Positions 17,133 to 25,433 of a DNA stretch of 64,000 nucleotides are shown here, in pieces. The position numbers and the translations under genes are program-made. The notes under the pieces are model-generated. The model was given only the letters and a program-made list of their open reading frames with translations. It did not search any database and had not been told where the DNA came from. Source of the stretch: JBBRVW01 sp038246545 (GTDB lineage Bacteria; Actinomycetota; Actinomycetes; JACCUZ01). How positions within the stretch are numbered: position 1 is the first letter of the stretch; the number at the start of each line of letters is the position of its first letter. The stretch spans positions 17,289 through 81,288 of the forward strand of contig JBBRVW010000018.1 in NCBI GenBank assembly GCA_038246545.1, in the 5' to 3' direction.

Positions 17133-19520
17133 TCAGCCGCCGCCGGACTGGGTCACGCCGTTGGCGGTCAACGTGTACGTCGGGTAGGCCGTCGACGTCT
17201 CGGTCGGGTCGTCGGCGGTGACCAGCGCGGCCACCGTCGTCGTACCCCGCTTGTTGCCGACCAGACGGGTGAGGTCGCCGTTGTCCGCGTTGGCGACCCA
17301 CAGGCCCCGGTTGGCGTTGTACCGCAGCGGCAGCGAGCCGACGTAGGCCTTCTTGCCGTCGCCGTAGGCCACCAGCTGCACGGTCCAGCCTGCCACCGGC
17401 ACCGGGTGCGCCTGCGTGAGCGACTGCCACGCCGACAGGTCGGTACCGTCGGAGACCAGCTGGCCGCCGACGGTGACGTTGTCGACCCAGAACCCGTCGC
17501 CGACCGTCGCCGCGTCCGTGATGTAGCGGAACGCGATGTCGATGGACTGGCCGGCGTACTTCGACAGGTCGAACGTCTCGGTGCCGGAGCTCTGGTCGTC
17601 GGTCGTGGTGACGTCGCCGTCCGGGTTGGGCGACGGGCCGTCCAGCCCCGGCAGGTTCGCCACCACGTTGGCAGCCGCAGCCGGGTCGTGCTCGCTGGTG
17701 GTGTTGCTCTCGTTGTCCGGGAGGCTGACCCACTTCTGCTGTGCCGGGTCGTAGACCTGGACGTAGGCGAAGTCCCAGCCCAGCTCGGTGCCCCAGGTGA
17801 GATCGGCCGACAGGACCGCCTGGCTCGGGTCGGTCGGCACCGTGACCTGCCGGGCGATACCCCGGTCGAGGTCGTCGCCCTGCCCGGAGTACAGCCGGCC
17901 GCCGTCGACGGTCCACTCCACGGGCGCCGGGTCGTAGCTGCCCGCGCCCTGGAAGGTCAGCGCCTCCAGGTCCTTGGCGTTGACGTGGCCGAACCGGTCG
18001 CCCAGCCGGACGTAGTCAGCGCCGTTGGGCGGGGCGCCCGGCGACGAGTAGGCCTGCGGGGTGTCGAAGTTGATGATCGACTTCAGCGTCGGCGCCGTGT
18101 AGTCGCGCTTGTCGCCGCCCTTGAGCCTGGCGCCCTGGTCGATCTGGTAGTCCAGCGCCATCATCGCCTGCCACTGGTGCACGACCTCCTGCGCCGTGAT
18201 CCCGCGGTAGCCGAACCGGTTCATCACCGTCTGCAGCCCGACCAGCCCGTTGCCCTGCTCCTTGTGCAGCGCGGACATGAACGCGTCGCCGCCGAACCGC
18301 CCGTGCAGGTACTCCATGATCGAGTACGCCGCGCCGTAGTCGCACAGGATCTCCGGACCACCCTGGTCACCCCACTGGGTCAGCGAGTTCTCCGGGCCGC
18401 CGAAGTTGTCGCCGAGGTAGCCCTGGAAGCAGGAGATGTGCCGGTCGGCAGCGTCAGCCGTCGGGAGGTTGTTCGGGTCGACGTAGCCCACCAGGGTCTG
18501 CGCCCAGTCGGACAGGCCTTCGTTGACCCAGTTGACCTCGTCGGCGTCCTGGTCGTGCTCGAGCAGGTGCTGGTACTCGTGGGCGAAGGTGCCCTCGTAC
18601 TGATGCGGCCGAGGAGTCACGCCGGCGGAGTCACAGCCGGTGCCGTTCGGCCGGTCATCGGGCGGGGTGGCCCCGGTGCGGTGCAGCCAGTCGAACGAGT
18701 CGATGTTCATGATGTTGCGATCGAACGTGTCGGCGTACAGCGAGGAGAAGAACCCGGCGATGTAGGTCTGTCCGGCCGGGGTGTTCGGGTCGTAGTAGTT
18801 GTCGTCGCGCACGTTGTCGACCAGGGTGACGACCTTGTCCGCCGGGCCGGCCCAGTAGTCCGCGTCTACACCGAGGATCTCGTTGAACGGCGCGCCGAAG
18901 GTCGGCTGGAGATCGGTGCCCGGCCGCGGCTTCAGCGCCGAGAACGCCTCGGTCTCCTTCGGGTACATGTTCGTGTCGAACTCGGTGATGAAGCTCTGCA
19001 CCTGCGCATCGGTGACCGTGATCTCCTGGCCACCGAACACCGTGTTGCGGCACTCACCGGTCGAGCCGGCCGGGAAGTCCAGTGCCTGCGAGTAGGTGCC
19101 GTCACCGTTGTCGCGCACGGCGACCCAGATCTCGATGTGGTCCCCCACGCCGACCAGCTGGAACGACTTGACGTAGTACCTGCCGAGGGCGTCGTTGAGC
19201 GCGAGCCAGGTCTTCACCGTGCCGACCGGAGGCGACTCGCCGGACGCGGCGGCGGCCATTGCGCGGCGCTGCGACGCCTGTTCCTGGGCGGCCTGCTCCT
19301 TCGCGGAGCTGGGCGGCTGGAGGGTGTCGAGCTTCCCGGACAGCACGTCGGCGGGTGTGCCGACGGGGATGTTCCGGTCCTTGGCGGTCGCCGCGGCGGC
19401 TGCCTTGGCGTCGGCCTTCGTGGGGCCTGCGGTGGTGCCGGCAGACGCTGCGGTGGTGGCCGGTGTCACGGCCATCGCCACTGCTGCTGCCACGGCACAC
19501 CATCGTGTGGTGCGACGCAT
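17133..19520 (-). CDS. Secreted M30/immune-inhibitor-like zinc metallopeptidase
   Basis: A 795-residue exported protein. The signal peptide is MRRTTRWCAVAAAVAMAV up to about residue 26 (ASAG). The catalytic centre is FAHEYQHLLEHD (HExxH at 314-318) with a third-ligand glutamate in WVNEGLSDWA (334), the gluzincin layout of hyicolysin-type M30 peptidases. A C-terminal immune-inhibitor A-like beta region (about 480-690) has the same FWVDNVTVGG-type lectin-like module as the neighbouring peptidase. The final ~100 residues look like an immunoglobulin-type module. Both peptidases face the same way, each with its own terminator, so they are probably separate transcripts with related roles in extracellular protein digestion. 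Confidence 0.85.
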   Translation of the reverse strand: MRRTTRWCAVAAAVAMAVTPATTAASAGTTAGPTKADAKAAAAATAKDRNIPVGTPADVLSGKLDTLQPPSSAKEQAAQEQASQRRAMAAAASGESPPVGTVKTWLALNDALGRYYVKSFQLVGVGDHIEIWVAVRDNGDGTYSQALDFPAGSTGECRNTVFGGQEITVTDAQVQSFITEFDTNMYPKETEAFSALKPRPGTDLQPTFGAPFNEILGVDADYWAGPADKVVTLVDNVRDDNYYDPNTPAGQTYIAGFFSSLYADTFDRNIMNIDSFDWLHRTGATPPDDRPNGTGCDSAGVTPRPHQYEGTFAHEYQHLLEHDQDADEVNWVNEGLSDWAQTLVGYVDPNNLPTADAADRHISCFQGYLGDNFGGPENSLTQWGDQGGPEILCDYGAAYSIMEYLHGRFGGDAFMSALHKEQGNGLVGLQTVMNRFGYRGITAQEVVHQWQAMMALDYQIDQGARLKGGDKRDYTAPTLKSIINFDTPQAYSSPGAPPNGADYVRLGDRFGHVNAKDLEALTFQGAGSYDPAPVEWTVDGGRLYSGQGDDLDRGIARQVTVPTDPSQAVLSADLTWGTELGWDFAYVQVYDPAQQKWVSLPDNESNTTSEHDPAAAANVVANLPGLDGPSPNPDGDVTTTDDQSSGTETFDLSKYAGQSIDIAFRYITDAATVGDGFWVDNVTVGGQLVSDGTDLSAWQSLTQAHPVPVAGWTVQLVAYGDGKKAYVGSLPLRYNANRGLWVANADNGDLTRLVGNKRGTTTVAALVTADDPTETSTAYPTYTLTANGVTQSGGG

Positions 19521-19842
19521 TCGGTGATCCCCTCGCTGCTGTCGATGAGTGGTGACTCTCCGTGGAGATGGAGAGCTTCCGGCACTCTCATCCGCAAACC
19601 CGCAGTAATCAAGACTTTCGCGGTAATTTTCTGGTGCTTCCGCACCAGAGGGCAGGGCGATGCCGGATCAGCCCGCAGGTCGGCGGGTGCCGCGGGCCAG
19701 GGGGCGGCCGCGGCCACCGGCCTCGGTTTGGCCGGAACCGGGCGGGGTTGCTAACCTGTCCCGTCGCACGCTGTGCGCAGCCGTCGCATGCCCCTCGGGC
19801 GTGGCGGCACCCCCGACCGATCACACTCTTTGAGGCTTCTTC
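19521..19842. other. Intergenic region with divergent promoters
   Basis: A 322-base gap between divergent genes. Around 19600-19640 it holds the most AT-rich stretch nearby (AATCAAGACTTTCGCGGTAA), the probable promoter region of the metallopeptidase. I see no small gene in it. Confidence 0.5.
19728..19757 (+). promoter_or_regulatory. Candidate rpsT promoter
   Basis: TTGGCC and TAACCT are separated by 18 bases, matching a housekeeping sigma-factor promoter moderately well. The -10 box ends about 85 bases before the rpsT start. Confidence 0.4.
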
Positions 19843-20103
19843 GTGGCGAACATCAAGTCCCAGCTCAAGCGGATCAAGACGAACGAGAAGGCGCGGCTGC
19901 GCAACAAGGCCGTCAAGTCCTCCCTCAAGACGTCGGTCCGCAAGTTCCGCGAGGCCGTCGATGCCGGTGACCGCGACACGGCGACCACGCTGCTCGTGAC
20001 GGCCGGGCGCCAGCTGGACAAGGCCGCGAGCAAGGGCGTCATCCACAGGAACCAGGCCGCCAACCGCAAGTCGGCGATGGCCAAGCGGGCCGCCTCGCTC
20101 TGA
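19843..20103 (+). CDS. rpsT: 30S ribosomal protein S20
   Basis: An 86-residue basic helical protein that binds 16S rRNA during small-subunit assembly. It starts ANIKSQLKRIKTNEKARLRN and ends with a lysine/arginine-rich helix, and is full length. The start is GTG with TTGAGG about 8 bases upstream. It converges on holA, and the rpsT/holA pairing is conserved in actinobacteria. Confidence 0.97.
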   Translation: MANIKSQLKRIKTNEKARLRNKAVKSSLKTSVRKFREAVDAGDRDTATTLLVTAGRQLDKAASKGVIHRNQAANRKSAMAKRAASL

Positions 20104-20131
20104 GCGAGCCCCCCGCAGCACGTCGAGGGCG

Positions 20132-21142
20132 TCACCCCACGGGGTCGGCGCCCTTCGTCGTGCTCCGGCCCGGGGCCGCGCCCTCGCGGGCGTTGACGAT
20201 GGCGCCGACGGCGCGCTCGAGCGCGTAGACCGGGTCGGTGCCCCCGCCCTTGATCTGCTCGTCGGCCCTGGCCACGGCGAGGATGCCGGCGGCCACGCCG
20301 TCCGGTGTCCAGCCGGCCAGCTGGCCGCGCGCCTTGCGGACCTGGAACGGCGCCAGCCCGAGGTCGCGGGCGATGTCGTCGGGCCGGGCCGACCGGGAGG
20401 CACCGGCCACCTTGGCCAGGGTCCGCAGCCCGGCCGCGAACGCGGCGTTGATCGGCACCGGGTCGACCCCGGTGGCCAGCGCGTGACGCAGCAGCCGGAG
20501 CGCCTCCTCGTAGCGGCCCTCGACGGCGGCGTCGGCCACCTTGAAGCCGGTCACCTCGACGCGGCCGGAGTGGTAGCGCTCGACCACCTCGACGTCGACC
20601 GTGCCGGTGGTGTCCGAGACCAGCTGGCTGCACGCCTGCGCGAGCTCCCGGAGGTCGCTCCCGAGGGCGTCGACCAGCGCCACGGCCGCGGCCGGCGCGA
20701 CCCGGCGGCCGGCCGCCTTGAACTCGCCCTGGACGAAGGCGACCTTGTCGCTCTCCCACTTCACCTGCTTGCACTCGACGACGACGGCGCCGGCCTTCTT
20801 CACCGCGTCGAGCAGTGACTTGCCCTTGACGCCCCCGCCGTGCACCAGCACCAGAACCACGTCGTCGGGCGGGTCGGCGACCGCGTGCCGCAGCTCGTCG
20901 GCGAGCGCCTCGGCGGCCTCCGCGAGGTCCCGGACGACGATGACGGTGGTGCCGCCGAACAGCGACGGGCTCGCCAGCCCGGTGACCCGGCCCGGCTCCA
21001 GCCCGACGGACGACAGGTCGTGGACCTCCGCGTCCGGGTCGGCCGCACGCACCGCGGCGACAACCGTGGCCACCGCCCGGTCGCGCAGCAGGGCCTCGGG
21101 GCCGGCGACGAGGGTGAGGGGGGCGGGGCCGGGAGCGGGCAT
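20132..21142 (-). CDS. holA: DNA polymerase III subunit delta
   Basis: Delta is the clamp-loader subunit that opens the beta sliding clamp. The N-terminal AAA+-like fold starts at LTLVAGPEALLRDRAVATV. The conserved segments VVLVLVHGGGVKGKSLLDAV and KWESDKVAFVQGEFKAAGRR follow, and the C-terminal helical domain ends near REGAAPGR. The ATG at 21142 is preferred over a GTG at 21181 that would overlap comEC and add 13 unconserved residues (336 aa). Last gene of comEA-comEC-holA. Confidence 0.93.
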   Translation of the reverse strand: MPAPGPAPLTLVAGPEALLRDRAVATVVAAVRAADPDAEVHDLSSVGLEPGRVTGLASPSLFGGTTVIVVRDLAEAAEALADELRHAVADPPDDVVLVLVHGGGVKGKSLLDAVKKAGAVVVECKQVKWESDKVAFVQGEFKAAGRRVAPAAAVALVDALGSDLRELAQACSQLVSDTTGTVDVEVVERYHSGRVEVTGFKVADAAVEGRYEEALRLLRHALATGVDPVPINAAFAAGLRTLAKVAGASRSARPDDIARDLGLAPFQVRKARGQLAGWTPDGVAAGILAVARADEQIKGGGTDPVYALERAVGAIVNAREGAAPGRSTTKGADPVG

Positions 21143-21170
21143 CGCGGTCAGGCTAGCCGCACCCGACCGT

Positions 21171-23512
21171 TCAGCCGGCACGGACCAGCCTCAGCTGCCG
21201 GCGGTCACCGACGACGAGCAGGGTCCCCTCGCGGTCGGTGCGGCCGACCACGACGCCGCTGCGGCGCAGGGCCAGCATCGTCGACCGGGCGGGGTGGCCG
21301 TAGTCGTTGTCGAAGCCGACGCTGACGACCGCCAGCCGCGGCCGGGCCGCGGCCAGCAGGGCTGGGTCCTGGTAGGCCGAGCCGTGGTGGGCCACCTTCA
21401 GGACGTCGACGGTCCCGAGCGGGTGACCGGCCGCCTGCAGCCCCGCCAGCAGAGCCCGCTGGGCCGGTGGCTCCACGTCGCCGGTGAGCAGCAGCCGCAC
21501 CCCGTGGGTGCGGACGAGGAGCACCAGGCTGGCGTTGTTCGGCACCGAGCCCTCGCCGATGACCCGTGACGGCCAGAGGACCTGCCACGACAGCGTCCCG
21601 ACGGTCATCCGCTCCCCCACGACAGCGGTGGTCAGCGGCACCCGCGCCCGGCGGGTCCACCGGTGTACCCGCGCCAGCTCGCCGGCCGGCTCGTCGTAGG
21701 TGCCCGTCACCACCTCCCCACGCTCCGGCCCCGCAGGACGCCGGGAAGGCCCTCGACGTGGTCCGCGTGCAGGTGGGTGAGGAGCACCATCGCGACGCGC
21801 CGCACGCCCAACCCTCGCAGGCAACGGTCGACGGCGCGCGGGTCGGGACCCGCGTCGACGACGACAGCCGCGCCGGCGCCGGACGCAAGGACGAGGGCGT
21901 CGCCCTGACCCACGTCGCACACCGCGAGCAGCCAGCCGCGCGGCGGCCAGCCCGGTGAGGCAGCGGCCGCCGCGAGGCCCACGGCCACCACGACCACCAC
22001 CCCGGCTGCGACGGCGGGCCGACGTCCGAGACCGCGGGCGACGAGGACCGCTGCACCGGTTGCCACTGCCAGCACCAAGGCCCCAGTGACCGAGCCGGGC
22101 CAGGGCACGGCTGCGTCCGGGACGGCAGCCGCGCGGTGGGCGACCGCGGCGATCCATGCGACGGGCAGCTCGGCGACCCGCGCCAGGACCTCGGCTGCCG
22201 GCGGGCTGACCGGGGCCACGGCGGCAGCCAGCACCCCGAGCACCGTGGCCGGAGCCACCGCCGGCGCCGCCAGCAGGTTCGCCGGCACCGCGACGAGGCT
22301 GACCTGCCCGCTCAGCAGCACGATCACCGGCGCGCACAGCAGCTGCGCGGCCATAGCCACCGCCAGGGCCTCGGCGACCGGCCGCGGCAGCCCGCAGGCC
22401 CGCCAGGCCGCCGCCCACGCCGGGGCGAGCAGCACCAGTCCGGCCGTCGCCAGGGCGGACAGCACGAAGCCGTAGGAGCGCGCCAGCCACGGGTCTGCCA
22501 GCAGGAGCACAGCCACCGCCGCACCGAGCGCGCCAAGCCCCCGACGCCGCCGTCCGGTCGCCAGCGCCAGCAGGCCGACGCCACCCATGACGGCCGCCCG
22601 CAGGACCGACGGCTGGGGACGGGCCAGCACGACGAAGCCGACGACAGCCAGCGCCGCGGCGGCCGGCAGCACCCGCCCCCGCAGCCCGACCCAGCGACCG
22701 GCGAGCAGGACGAAGGAGGCGACCACCGCCACGTTCGAGCCCGACACCGCCACCAGGTGCGTCATGCCTGACGTGCGCAGGTCGGCGTCCAGCGCGGCCG
22801 TCACCCGCGACGTGTCGCCCACGACCAGTCCGGGCAGCAGCCCGCGCGGGTCGCGCGCCAGTCCGTCGGCCGCATCGCGCAGCCCGGCCCGCAGCCGCCC
22901 CGCGGCGCGCTGCACCGCCGGCGGTCGGCCGTGCAGCTCCGGTGGCCCGCGGACCACCACGACCGCCGCCTCGCCGTGCCCGGCGCGGGGCTGTCCGAGC
23001 CGGCCGGACCAGGAGACCGCCTGCCCGGGCAGCAGTCCCCGCCACCGGAGGTCGCGCGCCAGCAGCACCACGGCAACCCGGGTGCGGAACCCCCCGCCGC
23101 GCGCACGGACCGATGTCACTCGTGCGGGGACCACGACAAGATCGCCGGCCCGGTGGTCGCCTCGCGTGCCGCCGTGCCGGACGGCCGGGTCGCCGGTCAC
23201 GGTCCCGGCCAGCTCGGCGGTCGCGCCGTCGGCGGCGAGCGCGGCCAGCCCGCTGCCGGCGACCGCGGCGACGTGGAGGCCCGCCACACCAGCGCCGCCC
23301 GCGAGGCACAGCAGCCCCGCCACGGCCACTGCCGCGACCCGGCGGCCCAGCACCCACCCGACGGCCAGGGCAGCCGCGAGCGCGACGACCGGCGCGAGCA
23401 CCCAGAGCGGCCGCCCGCCGGTGACCGTGAAGGCGCCGACCCAGACCGCGACGGCCGGGACCACCAGCCTCGCGTCGGTGCGCACGCCCTCGGGCCGACC
23501 GGCCGTGGTCAC
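21171..23512 (-). pseudogene. comEC: Competence protein ComEC, split by a frameshift
   Basis: ComEC forms the DNA uptake channel with a beta-lactamase-fold domain. The first part (21707-23512, 601 aa) has about ten membrane segments, the MTHLVAVSGSNVAVVASFVL competence motif and the start of the hydrolase domain, VLLTHLHADHVEGLPGVL. It then stops. The remainder of the domain (GSVPNNASLVLLV, LLTGDVEP, LKVAHHGSAYQD) continues in another frame from about 21715 to 21171. Inserting one G in the run at 21716-21719 restores a continuous protein of about 780 residues. The downstream part could also start at a GTG overlapping the stop (GTGA, 21710). A sequencing error in the homopolymer, recent inactivation or a real split are all possible. 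The GTG start overlaps comEA. Confidence 0.85.
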
Positions 23513-24357
23513 AGCGTCACCAGCGGACGCAGGTCGGACAGCGTCGCCTCGCCGATGCCCGACACCTCGCCCAGCTCGTCGACGGCGGAGAACCGGCCGT
23601 GCGCGGTGCGCCAGTCGAGCACCCGCTGCGCGAGCACCGGCCCGATCCCCGGCAGCCCGTCGAGCGCCTCGAGAGTCGCCCCGTTGAGGTCGACCGGCGC
23701 GCTCGGCCCGGGTACCGCAGCCGCGGCGCCCGCGACGGGTGCGGCGATCACCGCCGGCCCCGTGCCGCGGCGCTGAACCACCACCTGCTCGCCGTCGACC
23801 AGCGGGCGGGCCAGGTTGACGCTGGCGGTACGCGCCCGGTCGGTGGCTCCACCGGCGGCGCGCACCGCGTCGGCGACGCGGGAACCGGCGGCAAGCCGCA
23901 CCAGCCCCGGGTGACGGACCGCCCCGACGACGTGCACGACCACCTCGGGCTGGTCACCGGCCGCGACCGTCGCGTTCGGTGGACTGCTCGCGACTGCGTC
24001 CGCCCCCGCGCTGGACGGCGCCTCGCGCTGCACCCTCGGTGCGGCCTGGGCGGCCGGCTGGGCCCGCCACACCACCACCAGGGCCACCAGCACCGCGACG
24101 ACCACGACGAGGACGAGGCCGGTGACGGCCCGGCGGCTCGGCACGAGCGCGGGGACCGTGCGCTGCCGGGTCGCCGGGTCCGGCGGGCGGGTGGGCACCC
24201 AGCCGACCGGCTGCTCCGGAACGGCCGGCAGGGGCGGCACGGTGGTGGGGGCTCGCTCAGCCACCGCACCAGGGCGAGGAGCCAACCGGGCCAGCAGGCG
24301 TTCCCCCGCGAGGGAGGACTGGTCGGGGCGGCGGTGCCGTGCACGTCGGGAGCTCAC
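23509..24357 (-). CDS. comEA: DNA-binding competence protein ComEA
   Basis: A 282-residue membrane-anchored DNA receptor. One membrane segment lies at about 76-95 (AVTGLVLVVVVAVLVALVVV). An SLBB-type fold follows (VVVHVVGAVRHPGLVRLA to VVVQRRG), then a C-terminal double helix-hairpin-helix ending in DLNGATLEALDGLPGIGPVL and VSGIGEATLSDLRPL. The GTG at 24357 is chosen because GAGG precedes it closely; the frame upstream gives an unlikely N-terminus. The stop overlaps comEC (GTGA). Natural competence is not established in most actinobacteria that carry these genes. Confidence 0.92.
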   Translation of the reverse strand: MSSRRARHRRPDQSSLAGERLLARLAPRPGAVAERAPTTVPPLPAVPEQPVGWVPTRPPDPATRQRTVPALVPSRRAVTGLVLVVVVAVLVALVVVWRAQPAAQAAPRVQREAPSSAGADAVASSPPNATVAAGDQPEVVVHVVGAVRHPGLVRLAAGSRVADAVRAAGGATDRARTASVNLARPLVDGEQVVVQRRGTGPAVIAAPVAGAAAAVPGPSAPVDLNGATLEALDGLPGIGPVLAQRVLDWRTAHGRFSAVDELGEVSGIGEATLSDLRPLVTL

Positions 24358-24509
24358 GACCTCGACGTTAGGAAGCCGGCACCCCCCAGCGGGGTTCCGG
24401 CGGCCGATCGGTGGACACCCCACCGCCTGTGGACGACCGGCGCCGCGCCGCCGACCGGGCGACGGTCAGCCGGTGCCCGTCGGGCGTCGGTCGGGCGTCA
24501 GTCGGGCGG

Positions 24510-25358
24510 TCAGTGCGGTGCGACGACGACGGCCAGCATCCCGGGACCCACGTGGGCGCCGACCACGGCACCGACCTCGCTGACGACCAGCCGGTCCAGT
24601 CCGGTCATCCGTCCCCGGAGCCGCCCGGCCAGCGCCTCGGCCCGCTCCGGACTGGCCAGGTGGTGCACCGCGACGTCGACCGGGCGGCTGCCGGCCGCGG
24701 CCACCGCGACCTCCTCGAGCCGGGCGATCGCCTTGGCGGCGGTGCGCACCTTCTCCAGCGGCTCGATGTGCCCGTCGACCATCTGCAGCAGCGGCTTCAT
24801 GGCCAGCGCCGACCCGACAAGGGCGGCCGCTGCGCCGATCCGCCCGCCCCTGCGGAGGTGCTCGAGCGTGTCGACGTAGAAGACGGCGGTCGAGGCCGAG
24901 GCTCGACGTCGAGCGGCGTCGGCGACCTCGTCCTCGGGCCGGCCCTCGGCTGCCGCAGCCGCCGCCGAGAGGACGGCGAAGCCCAGCCCCATGCCCAGCG
25001 TCTCGGAGTCGACGACCTCGGTGGGCACCGGCGACTCCTTGGCGGCCAGCCGGGCCGACTCGACCGTGCCGGACATCTGCGCCGACAGGTGCACCGACAC
25101 GACCGCCCCGCAGCCGGCGTCGGCAGCCCGCTGGTAGGCCGCCGCGAACGCCGCCGGCCCGGGCCTGGACGTCGAGACCGGCTGCCAGCGACGCAGCGCG
25201 TCGGCGACCGTTCCGGCCGAGGCCTGGTCGAGCTCGTCGTACGACGTGCCGCCGATCACCACCTGCAGCGGCACCACCTCGATGCCGCTCTCGCGGACCA
25301 GCTCGGCCGGCAGGTACGCCGTCGAGTCGGTGACGACCCCGACCCGGTGCTCCGACAT
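24510..25358 (-). CDS. DegV family fatty acid-binding protein
   Basis: A 282-residue protein of the DegV/FakB type, which binds a fatty acid between two domains and presents it for phosphorylation. Motifs: VVTDSTAYLP at the start, TSRPGPAAF, the VSVHLSAQMSGTVESAR loop and HLRRGGRIGAAAALVGS. It lies between leuS and comEA as in other actinobacteria, 75 bases after leuS. A FakA kinase partner is not in this window. Confidence 0.93.
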   Translation of the reverse strand: MSEHRVGVVTDSTAYLPAELVRESGIEVVPLQVVIGGTSYDELDQASAGTVADALRRWQPVSTSRPGPAAFAAAYQRAADAGCGAVVSVHLSAQMSGTVESARLAAKESPVPTEVVDSETLGMGLGFAVLSAAAAAAEGRPEDEVADAARRRASASTAVFYVDTLEHLRRGGRIGAAAALVGSALAMKPLLQMVDGHIEPLEKVRTAAKAIARLEEVAVAAAGSRPVDVAVHHLASPERAEALAGRLRGRMTGLDRLVVSEVGAVVGAHVGPGMLAVVVAPH

Positions 25359-25433
25359 GCGGTGAGGCTACCGACCGGGCCGCGGGCGCGCGGGCAGGTC
25401 GGCCCGGGCGGGCCGGTCAGCCGCTCAGCCCGC

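Noticed and set aside
16392..19754. A 1,120-codon open frame on the plus strand over the metallopeptidases
   Set aside because: Antisense composition with Arg/Val/Gly bias, no recognisable domain, and both peptidases on the minus strand have signal peptides and catalytic motifs.
21707..21720. Programmed frameshift in comEC
   Set aside because: No slippery heptamer was found, and the simplest account is one missing G in a homopolymer. It is kept as a finding with alternatives.
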